Positions 31,509 through 39,483 of a stretch of DNA of 41,568 nucleotides are shown one piece after another (the stretch's first letter is position 1; each line of letters opens with the position of its first letter). The notes under the pieces are model-generated. The model saw nothing but the letters and a program-made list of their open reading frames with translations, ran no database searches and was not told where the DNA came from. The DNA comes from a bacterium (GTDB lineage: Archaea > Thermoproteota > Nitrososphaeria > Nitrososphaerales > Gagatemarchaeaceae). Location: the NCBI GenBank assembly GCA_027310575.1, contig DAIDAO010000001.1, positions 1 to 41,568 of the forward strand. The letters are read 5' to 3'. A program made the position numbers and the translations under genes.

Positions 31509-31946
31509 TCACGTCTCCTCGACGAACTCCCTGACCGCCTTCAGGGTCTGAGGGTTCTTCCGGAGGTACTCGGCCAGGCGCTCGAACCTCCGGACGGTGC
31601 TCGGGTGCACGTGGTGCTCGATTCCCTCCGTATCCACGTACGCGGTCTGCTCGTCGACCCCCAGCATGGAAATGAGCTCCGAGATCACGTGGTGCCGCCT
31701 GATGACCGACCTTGCCACCTTCTCTCCGGAGGTGGTCAGCCTCATCCCCCTGTACCGCTCGTGTTCAAGGTACCCTTTCTTTGCAAGGTTCGCCACCATG
31801 CTCGAGACGGTCGGAGGCTTCACGCCGAGCCTGTCAGAGATGTCCGCCGCGCTGACGTAGCCCTTCTCTTCGTTGAGGTTGTAGATCGCCTCGAGGTAGT
31901 CCTCAAGGCGCGAGATGTCCTTCCTCGACTGGAGCGACGCCGCCAA
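31509..31946 (-). CDS. DtxR/MntR-family metal-dependent repressor
   Basis: With TTG 31946 the protein is 145 residues, the normal two-domain length; the longer frame to 32048 adds a Pro/Arg-rich stretch unlike the family. Residues about 12-70 are the winged helix (RLEDYLEAIYNLNEEKGYVS, KPPTVSSMVANLAKKGYLEHE). The dimerisation and metal domain has RRHHVISELISMLGVDEQ and EGIEHHVHPSTV, containing the usual His/Glu ligands. It lies divergent to an NRAMP transporter with a palindrome between, so it very likely represses manganese or iron uptake when the metal is plentiful. Confidence 0.9.
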   Translation of the reverse strand: MAASLQSRKDISRLEDYLEAIYNLNEEKGYVSAADISDRLGVKPPTVSSMVANLAKKGYLEHERYRGMRLTTSGEKVARSVIRRHHVISELISMLGVDEQTAYVDTEGIEHHVHPSTVRRFERLAEYLRKNPQTLKAVREFVEET

Positions 31947-32053
31947 CCCCGCCTTTTCCCCATGGAACGGCCGGGCTCTGCGGATAAAAGGGTTCTCAGG
32001 CTCGGAGCGGGCCGAGTTTGGCAAGCAGAGCTTTATGAGGCACCCCAACTGAA

Positions 32054-32069
32054 GTTAGAGATGTCTAAC
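32054..32069. promoter_or_regulatory. Operator for the DtxR/MntR-type regulator
   Basis: GTTAGA-4-TCTAAC is a perfect 6-bp inverted repeat whose TTAG...CTAA core resembles DtxR-family sites. It directly precedes the TATA-like CTTAAGTAG (32070-32078) of the transporter gene, so binding would block TBP/TFB. Confidence 0.7.
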
Positions 32070-32102
32070 CTTAAGTAGCCGAGGCGCCCCACGCTGCGAA
32101 GG

Positions 32103-33362
32103 TTGAGAGCCACTTCCGTGCGCGAGTTCCTCGCCTACCTTGGTCCCGCGCTCATCGTGAGCATGGCATACATGGACCCAGGGAACTATGGGACGGCCAT
32201 CCAGAGCGGTGCGATCTTCGAGAACTCCCTCGTGTGGACGGTGTGGCTCGCAAGCCTGATGGCCATGGAGCTGCAGTACCTTTCAGGGAAGCTGGGCATT
32301 GCGACTGGAAGGAGCCTCCCTCAGCTTGTGCGGTCGACGCTGAAGTCGAGGTACTACACGTTCGCATACTGGCTGGCAGCCGAGGCCGCCGCCGCTGCGA
32401 CGGACCTTGCGGAGTACCTCGGCACTGTCCTCGCCCTCAACATCCTGTTCGACATCCCCCTGCCCATAGCCGGCGTGCTCGGGGTGCTCGACGTGCTGAT
32501 CATCCTCGCGTTCGCCAACAGAAGGTTCAGGGTCATCGAGTACATCTTCATGCTCTTCGTGTCCATAATCAGCATCGGCTTCCTCTATGAGATCGCTGTG
32601 CTCGGCCCAGACCTGGAGGGGGTCGTCACCCACACCTTCCTCCCCAGCCTGACCCCCAGCAACGTCCCGTTCGTGGTCGGGATCATCGGCGCTACAGTCA
32701 TGCCGCACGCGCTCTTCGTGCACTCTCACCTCGCCAAGGAGAAGCTCAGGAACGACACGGTCGAGGAGAAGAGGCGCGTCAGGAAGCTCCACCTCTACGA
32801 GTGCGTCTTCACGCTGTCGATAGCTGCGCTGGTCAACGTCGCCATCCTGGTGACCGCTTCGACGGTCCTCTATCCGGGGTACGGGGCGCACGCCAGCTGT
32901 TCAGCGGACGTGACTGCGTGCGCCAACGGGCTGACGGTGCAGCGGGCTGCAGGCACCATGGGGGCGCTCTACGGCGCCGCTGCGGCAGCCGTGTTCGCCG
33001 TCACCCTGCTCTCCTCTGGGCTGGCGTCCTCCACCACCGGGACGCTCGCCGGGCAGGCAATAATGGAAGGGCTGCTCGGGACGAAGGTCAACGTCTACCT
33101 TCGAAGACTGGTCACCAGGTTCATCAACGTGGTCCCGACCGAGGCCGCCATACTCCTCGGGCTGCAGCCCCTCCTCCTCCTCGTGTACAGCCAGGTCATC
33201 CTGAGCATAATGATCCCGCTGCCGATGATACCGCTGTTGTACTACACAGCGAACAGGAACCTCATGGGGGAGTTCGTGAACAGGAAGGCCACCACCCTGC
33301 TCGCCGTCCTGATCGGGGTGACCATCGTGGTGCTGAACGGTTACCTACTGCTGAGCCTTTAG
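32103..33362 (+). CDS. mntH: NRAMP-family divalent metal transporter
   Basis: A 419-residue protein with about eleven membrane segments. The metal-binding helices are recognisable: YMDPGNYGT (DPGN motif, about 25-31) and ATVMPHALFVHSHL (MPH motif, about 200-211). It imports Mn(II) or Fe(II) with protons. Start TTG at 32103, about 30 bases after CTTAAGTAG. The 3' end overlaps the convergent phosphoribosyltransferase gene by 18 bases. Confidence 0.93.
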   Translation: MRATSVREFLAYLGPALIVSMAYMDPGNYGTAIQSGAIFENSLVWTVWLASLMAMELQYLSGKLGIATGRSLPQLVRSTLKSRYYTFAYWLAAEAAAAATDLAEYLGTVLALNILFDIPLPIAGVLGVLDVLIILAFANRRFRVIEYIFMLFVSIISIGFLYEIAVLGPDLEGVVTHTFLPSLTPSNVPFVVGIIGATVMPHALFVHSHLAKEKLRNDTVEEKRRVRKLHLYECVFTLSIAALVNVAILVTASTVLYPGYGAHASCSADVTACANGLTVQRAAGTMGALYGAAAAAVFAVTLLSSGLASSTTGTLAGQAIMEGLLGTKVNVYLRRLVTRFINVVPTEAAILLGLQPLLLLVYSQVILSIMIPLPMIPLLYYTANRNLMGEFVNRKATTLLAVLIGVTIVVLNGYLLLSL

Positions 33363-33854
33363 CTTCTGCTCCATTTCGGCCCTCTGGCGCCCCACCTCTC
33401 CCAGCTCGAAGGGGAAGACGACCCACTCTGATACGCTCTCCAGATAGTAGTCAGGCTCTGTCTTGCTCCACGGCTTCTTGAACATGACAGCGGTCTCCAG
33501 CGACCTCGGCTTCTGATCGCTCAGGTACTTCGCCATGAAGCTCATCGTGTCCCCCTGGTCGACGAGGTCGTCCACGAGCAGGATGTCCTTGCCCGCGACC
33601 GCTTCGGTCAGCGTCGAGAGGATCCTGGGGGCTGTCCTCTTGCCGATGTCGTTGTAGGACTTCACATTGATGAAATCGATCTTCACGTTCAGGTGGTCCG
33701 AGACCACCATCGCCACCGGTATGCCGCCCCTGGCGATGCCGACCACGAGGTCGTACTTCTTGCCGTTCGCGCGCACCTTCTCGGCAAGAGCCTCAGCCAG
33801 GTTCCCGTACTCGGACCAGCTGATGTACCTGAAGTTGGGCATCTGCGCTGCCAT
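33345..33854 (-). CDS. Purine/xanthine-type phosphoribosyltransferase
   Basis: A 169-residue type I phosphoribosyltransferase. The PRPP loop is KDILLVDDLVDQGDTMSFM, preceded by LVVGIARGGIPVAMVVSDHL. The C-terminal hood (KKPWSKTEPDYYLESVSEWV) resembles archaeal and bacterial Gpt-like enzymes of purine salvage. Substrate not resolved. Start ATG 33854, about 25 bases after AGTTATCTAG on the minus strand. Confidence 0.88.
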   Translation of the reverse strand: MAAQMPNFRYISWSEYGNLAEALAEKVRANGKKYDLVVGIARGGIPVAMVVSDHLNVKIDFINVKSYNDIGKRTAPRILSTLTEAVAGKDILLVDDLVDQGDTMSFMAKYLSDQKPRSLETAVMFKKPWSKTEPDYYLESVSEWVVFPFELGEVGRQRAEMEQKLKAQQ

Positions 33855-33909
33855 TTGGCAAACTCTAGATAACTCTTCGAGGGGGAATTGACGAGGCGAT
33901 GTGAAGTGG

Positions 33910-34001
33910 TGGGCCGGAGCGGATTCGAACCGCTGACCATGGCGCGCCTGAGCGATTCGCCGTGTAAGGGCGACGTCCTAACCATGCTAGACGACCGGCC
34001 C
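33910..34001 (-). tRNA. tRNA-Val(TAC) with an intron at the start of the variable loop
   Basis: On the minus strand: acceptor GGGCCGG/CCGGCCC with A73, anticodon stem TCGCC/GGCGA around CTTACAC (anticodon TAC), T arm AGCGG-TTCGAAT-CCGCT. The variable region is 22 bases unless a 17-base intron is removed, which leaves the 5-base AGGTC and a 75-base mature tRNA. Confidence 0.9.
33939..33955 (-). other. tRNA-Val intron, position 44/45
   Basis: Central helix GGCG/CGCC, 5' bulge AAT, inner helix CGC/GCG with loop TCAG, 3' bulge ATG: a bulge-helix-bulge that, cut after the second base of each bulge, removes 17 bases. Confidence 0.82.
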
Positions 34002-34105
34002 GATTTGCGCGCTCCGGCGACATGTAATAAGCAGTTAGAGCTCCTTCGGCGGCGAATCGGATTTAACGTGCCTCCCCGGACGAACCCGGGAGGAAGGATC
34101 AGGGC

Positions 34106-35377
34106 GTGGAGCGGGCGATAGTCAAAGTCAGAGCAAGGCAGATCCTTGATTCGCGGGGCAACCCGACCGTGGAGACCGAGGTCGCTACTGGCTCGTCGAG
34201 GGGGAGGGCGAGCGTACCTTCAGGGGCCTCCACCGGGACCCACGAAGCCCTTGAGCTACGCGACTCGGACGCGAAGAGGTTCCACGGGAAAGGGGTCTCG
34301 AAGGCCGTTTCGAATGTGAACAGGATCCTGGGCCCGGCGCTGAAGGGGAGGGACTGCACCGACCTGGGGAGCATTGACGCCGCAATGATACGTCTCGACG
34401 GCACACCGAACAAGAGGAAGCTCGGCGCCAACGCCATCCTCTCCGTCTCAATGGCCGCGGCCAGGGCGGCTGCGGAATCTCGGCGGCTGAGCCTCTTCGC
34501 ACAGCTCAGGTCCTCGCGGAGCTACACGCTCCCTGTTCCGATGATGAACGTGGTGAACGGAGGCGAGCACGCGGGCAACGAGCTTGCAATCCAGGAGTTC
34601 CACATCGAGCCGGTGGGCGCCCGGTCGTGCTCCGAGGCGATCAGGATGGGGGCCGAGGTGTATCAGTCACTGAAGTCGCTGCTGACCTCGAAGTACGGCA
34701 GGGGGGCCATCAACGTCGGGGACGAAGGAGGTTTCGCCCCGCCGCTAAAGATGACCCGCGACGCGCTGGGCTCGATAGCCGAGGGGGTGAAAAGAGCGGG
34801 ATACGGGGAAGGGGAGATCAGGTTGGGGATAGACGCTGCCGCGTCGACCTTCTACGGCAAGAAGGACGGCAGGTACACCCTGGACGGCAGGTCTATGAGC
34901 CCGGACGAGCTGGAGAACTTCTACTCCTCGCTGAGAGACGAGTTCGGTCTCCTGACCATCGAAGACCCATTCGAGGAGGAGGCCTTCGAATCTTTCGCGG
35001 CGGCGACGAAGAGGCTGGGCAGCGGCACGAAGATCATCGGCGACGACATCTACGTTACGAACGTCGAGAGGATGAGGAAGGGGATCGAGATGGAGGCTAC
35101 GAACGCCGTCCTGATCAAACTGAACCAGATCGGAACGGTGTCTGAAACCGAGGACGCGATCAGCCTCGCCCAGAAAGAAGGATGGACGGTGGTGGTGTCG
35201 CACCGCTCGGGGGAGACGGAGGACCCGTTCATCGCCCACCTCGCGACAGCCTTCGGGTCCGAGTTCATCAAGACGGGCGCTCCCGCCAGGGGGGAGAGGG
35301 TCGCGAAGTACAACGAGCTTCTGAGAATCGAGGAAGAGCTCGGTTCGAGAGCGAAGTTCGCGGGAAGGAAGCTCTAG
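34106..35377 (+). CDS. eno: Enolase
   Basis: A 423-residue glycolytic/gluconeogenic enzyme (2-phosphoglycerate to phosphoenolpyruvate). It shows the N-terminal RQILDSRGNPTVETEV and SGASTGTHEALELRD, metal and catalytic segments NVVNGGEHAGN, VGDEGGFAP, TIEDPFEEEAF, catalytic Lys in LIKLNQIGT and VSHRSGETEDPF. Length is normal. Start GTG 34106, with GGGAGG about 15 bases upstream and a TATA-like ATTTAACG near 34070. Confidence 0.97.
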   Translation: MERAIVKVRARQILDSRGNPTVETEVATGSSRGRASVPSGASTGTHEALELRDSDAKRFHGKGVSKAVSNVNRILGPALKGRDCTDLGSIDAAMIRLDGTPNKRKLGANAILSVSMAAARAAAESRRLSLFAQLRSSRSYTLPVPMMNVVNGGEHAGNELAIQEFHIEPVGARSCSEAIRMGAEVYQSLKSLLTSKYGRGAINVGDEGGFAPPLKMTRDALGSIAEGVKRAGYGEGEIRLGIDAAASTFYGKKDGRYTLDGRSMSPDELENFYSSLRDEFGLLTIEDPFEEEAFESFAAATKRLGSGTKIIGDDIYVTNVERMRKGIEMEATNAVLIKLNQIGTVSETEDAISLAQKEGWTVVVSHRSGETEDPFIAHLATAFGSEFIKTGAPARGERVAKYNELLRIEEELGSRAKFAGRKL

Positions 35378-35383
35378 GAAGAG

Positions 35384-35484
35384 CGCAGGGGGTGGGATTC
35401 GAACCCACGAGTCCCGTGAGAGACACAGGCTTAGCAAGCTTGCGCCTATCTTGTCTGCGCCTTACCAGGCTAGGCTACCCCTGC
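35384..35484 (-). tRNA. tRNA-Ser(GCT) with an intron in the anticodon stem
   Basis: Minus strand: acceptor GCAGGGG/CCCCTGC with G73 (serine discriminator), D arm GCC...GGC, T arm GTGGG-TTCGAAT-CCCAC, long class II variable arm with stem GTCTC/GGGAC. After removing 15 bases the anticodon stem is CAGGC/GCCTG around TTGCTAA, anticodon GCT; mature length 86. Confidence 0.9.
35440..35454 (-). other. tRNA-Ser intron, position 29/30
   Basis: Central helix GCGC/GCGC, 5' bulge AGA, loop CAAGATAG, 3' bulge AAG. Cutting after the second base of each bulge joins CAG to GC and restores the 5-bp anticodon stem. Confidence 0.8.
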
Positions 35485-35512
35485 GCAATCGCCCAGCCGT
35501 TTTCTGGCCGAT

Positions 35513-35517
35513 AAAAA
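35513..35517 (-). terminator. T-run terminator after the SRP RNA
   Basis: TTTTT on the minus strand directly after the 3' strand of SRP helix 1; archaeal terminators are typically such T-runs. Confidence 0.5.
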
Positions 35518-35522
35518 CGTAA

Positions 35523-35846
35523 GCGGCGGCGGACCCCCCGGCGTTCACCATCACTCTCCGCCCCCATCTCGTCGGACTGGGAATCCCCCACGTAGACGAG
35601 GCAGCGTGGCCACGTCGCCATAGGGCTGCTCCCTCCCGGACCTCGCCCGGTTCGGCAATCAAGAGTCAGGCCCTCTCCTTCGAGAGGGCTGCCCTTCATG
35701 ACCGCCCACCTCGGCGTGAGTTCGCCTTCCCTGCCCGGCGCGGGTGACGAGGAAGATGGCTTTACCCGGAGGTTGCTGGCCTCTGCGTGAAGCCTGTTTC
35801 AGCACTCTGGGCAAAGGCTACCTGCCCGGCCCTACCCACCGCCGAC
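35523..35846 (-). ncRNA. Signal recognition particle RNA (7S)
   Basis: This 324-base stretch between NcsA and tRNA-Ser has no convincing protein. On the minus strand it contains the SRP54-binding helix 8 (35623-35646: AGGTCC-GGGA-GGG then AGCAG, the conserved asymmetric loop with a GNRA tetraloop), helix 6 as a perfect 8-bp hairpin (35670-35689), and ends pairing as helix 1 (GTCGGCGG with CCGCCG near 35524-35532), which is typical of archaea. Ends are approximate. A TATA box TAAATATGG at about 35866-35874 lies inside the upstream NcsA gene, and the RNA start overlaps its last codons. Confidence 0.87.
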
Positions 35847-36788
35847 GCTTCGTGAGTTTCTCTCCATATTTACGTGCTCCTCGACCGCGGCCCTCATCCT
35901 GCACACGTTGCACAGCCCGTTGGAAGAGGGCTTTCCGCAGGCCGAGCAGGAGACGAACTGCTTTCCGGAAGAGCTCGAATAGCGTGAGATCAAGTCGAGG
36001 CCGGACCTGAGGAGGACATTCTTCATGCCTGGGTGGTTCGCTTCCATCGTGTTGAGGTAGTCCCTGACTTCGCTCCTGAGCCCTTCATGCATGTAGGGGC
36101 AGCTCACGCTCTGGAAGGGGATGCGGTCCTGGTAGGCGAAGAGGGCGACCTCCTCCTCGTAGATCTCCATGAACGGCTTCACCCTCCTGATTGGGAACGA
36201 GCTGTCGGTGCGGGCGGGGTCGAGCCATCCCAGGCGCGCGACGTCGCCGTGCATCAGGTTCATCAGGAACGTCTGGACGAAGTCGTCCAGGTTGTGCGCG
36301 GTCGCGACCACGGAGGCCTTGACCCTGACCGCCGCTTCGTCTATGGCGCGGCGGCGGAAGACCCCGCAGAAGCTGCAGGACGAGACGTCACGCTCCTCCT
36401 TCCAGTCGAGCGCCTCGTCCAGGGAGAACCCGAACAGCTCCTTGTACGAGACCACGACATGCTCCACCCCCAGGTCCCTCGCGGCCGAGCGGGCGTGGTC
36501 CAGGGCTTCGTCGCGGTACCCTGCGACGCCCTCGTCGACCGAAACGGCCAAGACGTGGTTCGGACGGCGAGAATAGAGGCCGGCGAGCACCTTGAGCAGG
36601 GAGAGGCTGTCCTTCCCCCCCGAGACCGCAACCGCAATCCGGTCTCCCGGCGCGATCATCTGGTACTTGGCGACGGTCCTCCTGGTCTTCTCCACTATCG
36701 AGTCCCTGAAGCAGGACGCGCACAGCGTCTCGCCCGAGTACCTCCTGGTGTAGAAGGGTCTGCCGCCGCAGCCGGCACACACGGCCAT
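35832..36788 (-). CDS. tRNA 2-thiolation enzyme, NcsA/Ncs6 (TtcA-like) family
   Basis: With ATG 36788 (27 bases after TTTATAG) the protein has 318 residues. It has an N-terminal zinc ribbon (CAGC, CASC), the PP-loop VAVSGGKDSLSLLKVL that adenylates tRNA, an active-site pair CSFCGVFRRR and HNLDDFVQTFLMNLMHGD, and a C-terminal CSAC...CNVC zinc pair. The group thiolates U34 (Ncs6/NcsA) or other uridines. The first 13 in-frame codons of a longer frame would lie across the TATA box. Its 3' end overlaps the SRP RNA start. Sulfur would come from a ubiquitin-like carrier. Confidence 0.88.
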   Translation of the reverse strand: MAVCAGCGGRPFYTRRYSGETLCASCFRDSIVEKTRRTVAKYQMIAPGDRIAVAVSGGKDSLSLLKVLAGLYSRRPNHVLAVSVDEGVAGYRDEALDHARSAARDLGVEHVVVSYKELFGFSLDEALDWKEERDVSSCSFCGVFRRRAIDEAAVRVKASVVATAHNLDDFVQTFLMNLMHGDVARLGWLDPARTDSSFPIRRVKPFMEIYEEEVALFAYQDRIPFQSVSCPYMHEGLRSEVRDYLNTMEANHPGMKNVLLRSGLDLISRYSSSSGKQFVSCSACGKPSSNGLCNVCRMRAAVEEHVNMERNSRSVGGG

Positions 36789-36861
36789 GATCGTGGCAGG
36801 ACGGCCCCATTCGCTATAAAGTCTCAACCCTTAAAGCGACAACGCTGTCGGCGAGTCGGAA

Positions 36862-38136
36862 ATGGAGGAGCAGCCCAAGAGGTTCGAGCTACACTACGGC
36901 GTAGTCCTGATGGTGAGGACCAAGAGGTTCCTTTCAACCATGGACCGCCTGGGGAGGAGCAGCATCTCCAGGCCGGTGGGATGGCTCCTGCTCTACCTGA
37001 TGCCCGTCGCCGCGGCAGCTGGGTTCCTGCTCTTCGTCAACGTGTTCAGGGCGCTCGTGTCGTCAAGGGGTCCGCAGGTGGCCACGGGGATCGTGAACCT
37101 GGGGCCGCTCGCCAACCTCGGCATCCCGGGACTCAACCCGTACATCCCCCTGCTCTACGGGTGGATAGCCCTGGTCATAGGGATGGTGGTCCACGAAGGC
37201 GCGCACGGCATCGTCGCGAGGAGCCTTGGCCTCCCGGTGAAGAACTCCGGGCTCATCCTGTTCCTGTTCGTCATCCCCATAGGGGCGTTCGTTGACATAG
37301 ACGAGGCGGTCCTCAAGCAGGCGCCGAGATCTCATTCGGCGCGTGTGCTTGCGGCCGGGGCCGGTACGAACTTGGTGCTCGCCCTCATCTCCCTGCTCCT
37401 CCTCACGAGCATCGTCGGGAGCATGACGCCGGCGGCCAATGGGGCGGGGATCACCACCGTGAGCCAGGGTTCGCCCGCCTACCTGAAGGGGGTGCTGCCA
37501 GGCGATATCGTGACCGCGGTCGACGGGAAGCCTGTCACCGACCTGAACACGGTCCTTGGCCCGAACACCACGCTCACGGCGGGCCAGTCGGTGAATTTCA
37601 CGATCTACAGGGACGGGCAGAATCTGGAGATCGACAACATCCAGCTGGTCTGCTGCGAGCGGATCATCAACGTGCAGACGAACCAGACGATAAAGACCTA
37701 CCCCTACATTGGGATAGGGCAGATTTCCCTGGCCAGCCTTCAGTCTGCCGTCTCGACCTACTCCAACCCGCTAAGCAATCCGCTCCTGTACATCGGGTGC
37801 ATCCCCACGATAAACCTAGGGAACTGCCAGCAGGCAGTCCCGTTCTCCAGCTCCTCGTCTGTCTTCTACAGGTCGCCCCTGGGAGGAGGCCTGATACCGG
37901 TCACAAACGTGCTCTACTGGATCTTCTTCCTGAACTTCAACCTTGCAATCTTCAACTCACTCCCCATCTACCCGCTTGACGGCGGCCAGGCGTTCAGGGT
38001 AGGGGTCGAAGCCCTGGGCAGAGGTCGGTTCAGCGAGGAGAGGGTCATGAAGATAACGAGTGCCGTCACAGCGGGGGTGCTCGTATTCCTGCTCGGGATA
38101 ATCGTCGGGCCTTACATCTACGTCCTTGTGGGTTAA
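36862..38136 (+). CDS. Site-2-type intramembrane metalloprotease (M50) with PDZ domain
   Basis: A 424-residue membrane protease. Membrane segment at about 40-62; zinc motif VVHEGAHGIVAR with HEGAH at 111-115; helix near 127-143; a PDZ domain at about 200-265 (GVLPGDIVTAVDGKPVTDL); and the third ligand in PIYPLDGGQAF (LDGG at 372-375). Between PDZ and LDGG is an extracytoplasmic stretch with four cysteines (VCCERI, GCIP, NCQ). S2P enzymes cut membrane-bound regulators inside the bilayer. Divergent from NcsA; TATA-like CCTTAAAGC about 32 bases before the ATG. Confidence 0.92.
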   Translation: MEEQPKRFELHYGVVLMVRTKRFLSTMDRLGRSSISRPVGWLLLYLMPVAAAAGFLLFVNVFRALVSSRGPQVATGIVNLGPLANLGIPGLNPYIPLLYGWIALVIGMVVHEGAHGIVARSLGLPVKNSGLILFLFVIPIGAFVDIDEAVLKQAPRSHSARVLAAGAGTNLVLALISLLLLTSIVGSMTPAANGAGITTVSQGSPAYLKGVLPGDIVTAVDGKPVTDLNTVLGPNTTLTAGQSVNFTIYRDGQNLEIDNIQLVCCERIINVQTNQTIKTYPYIGIGQISLASLQSAVSTYSNPLSNPLLYIGCIPTINLGNCQQAVPFSSSSSVFYRSPLGGGLIPVTNVLYWIFFLNFNLAIFNSLPIYPLDGGQAFRVGVEALGRGRFSEERVMKITSAVTAGVLVFLLGIIVGPYIYVLVG

Positions 38137-38160
38137 ATACGAATCACCGATGAAGACTGG

Positions 38161-38427
38161 ATGTCGGGCGCCCAGACCCCTCAGGGGGTCGACAGTCTGG
38201 TTCAGCAGTTCGCCCAGCAGTTCACCTCGACCGTAACGTACCTCCTCGCCACGATAGACTCGACGGTGGTCGACGTAGCGAGGGCGGCCTATGTCACACT
38301 CCTCTTAGTGGGCATACTCCTCTACTACACCCACGCTGCCCAGCGTCTCGGCAAGGACCTCATCAAGGGAGGGGTGGCCCTGGCTATCATCTCTGAGTTC
38401 GTCTTCCCCTGGCTGATCAAGGTGTGA
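38161..38427 (+). CDS. Small two-helix membrane protein
   Basis: An 88-residue protein not recognised as a known family. A polar N-terminal part (residues 1-25) precedes two hydrophobic helices (about 43-58 and 68-86, including YVTLLLVGILLYY and VALAIISEFVFPWLI) joined by a short charged loop HAAQRLGKDL. It follows the site-2 protease by 24 bases on the same strand and could be its partner or an unrelated small protein. A TATA-like GTTAAATACG lies about 28 bases before the ATG, across the protease stop codon. Its 3' end overlaps Pelota by 11 bases. Confidence 0.7.
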   Translation: MSGAQTPQGVDSLVQQFAQQFTSTVTYLLATIDSTVVDVARAAYVTLLLVGILLYYTHAAQRLGKDLIKGGVALAIISEFVFPWLIKV

Positions 38428-39472
38428 AGGCGTACCGCAGCAGGGCTACGATTCCACCGAACGAGGACACCTGCTTCCCGAACTCCATCGACGCGTCCGC
38501 CAGATAGACCGAGCCTCCCTTCTCCTCCACCGCGTTGAGCACGCCGACCACCTCCTCCTCGTCTAGTCCGGCAGCGAAGACGTCGTCTGACACGACGCAC
38601 GCCTCGACCGCCCCCGCGGCGGCGGCGGGGCCGACCCTTCGCAGGGTGTATGCGACCTTCTGGTTGGAGCCAGAGATTCTTCTCACCGCCTCTGCTACGA
38701 CCCCCTGCATCTCGACCATGATCGAGTCCTTCGCCAGGTCCTGGAACGACTTCGCCTTGATCATGCCGCGGACGCCGTCGGCCCCTGTGAGGTCGAGCCC
38801 CTCGACGGTCGCGATTGGGACATCCTTCACGCGCTCTCTGATCTGGTTCGAGATCGAGTTCTTGAAGTTCCCAGGGCCTGCGACGACGACCCTGTCCCCC
38901 TTGATGGAGATCTGGGCGACGAGGTCTGCGACCTTCGCTATGTATGGGCGGGGGCTCTGCTCCTCCCCCTGCTTCCCTCCCAGCCCTGACTCGACCGTCG
39001 CCGCGACTGCCAGGTGAGAGCCGCCCAGCGTCCCTATCCCAGCCTCCCGCCTGTCCGCTGCGACCAGGACGAAGCGGCCCGAGGCGCCCTTGGGGGGCCT
39101 GATGAGCCGTGTGTCCAGCGGGGACCACGACCGCTTTCGGAGCGTGAGCGAATGACCGGGGGAGAGGGTGACTGAGTGAGAGCCCGCCCTTGTCACGCTT
39201 TCGTCGCTGGCCTCGATGATCGTTCCCTTCACCCGTATCCGCTCTATGCTGCTGTCGAGGTGCACCTCTTCGACAGAGAGCGAGACGGTCACCTTGACGC
39301 GCTCGCCCTTGTCGGGCCTTGAGAACTCGTCCTCCCGCTTCACGACCCTCGAGCTCCGGCTGACCAGCACGTCCCCCTTGGCGATGAGGCGCCTGAGGGT
39401 CCACAGGTCCTCGGCAGACTCGATGGTCAGAGAGCAGTGGCCGTGCTTCGGGCTGAACTCGTTTACTATCAA
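38417..39472 (-). CDS. pelA: Protein pelota homologue (ribosome rescue)
   Basis: A 351-residue archaeal Pelota. Domain A (1-130) is Sm-like: EDLWTLRRLIAKGDVLVSRS and DEFSRPDKGERVKVTVSLSV. The central eRF1-like domain has VVAGPGNFKNSI, and the C-terminal domain has AVEACVVSDDVFAAGLDEEE. With aEF1A or ABCE1 it splits stalled ribosomes. It lacks the GGQ loop, as expected. Start TTG at 39472, eleven bases after the DnaG stop, so the two are probably co-transcribed. Confidence 0.94.
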   Translation of the reverse strand: MIVNEFSPKHGHCSLTIESAEDLWTLRRLIAKGDVLVSRSSRVVKREDEFSRPDKGERVKVTVSLSVEEVHLDSSIERIRVKGTIIEASDESVTRAGSHSVTLSPGHSLTLRKRSWSPLDTRLIRPPKGASGRFVLVAADRREAGIGTLGGSHLAVAATVESGLGGKQGEEQSPRPYIAKVADLVAQISIKGDRVVVAGPGNFKNSISNQIRERVKDVPIATVEGLDLTGADGVRGMIKAKSFQDLAKDSIMVEMQGVVAEAVRRISGSNQKVAYTLRRVGPAAAAGAVEACVVSDDVFAAGLDEEEVVGVLNAVEEKGGSVYLADASMEFGKQVSSFGGIVALLRYAFTP

Positions 39473-39483
39473 AACGGACTCGG

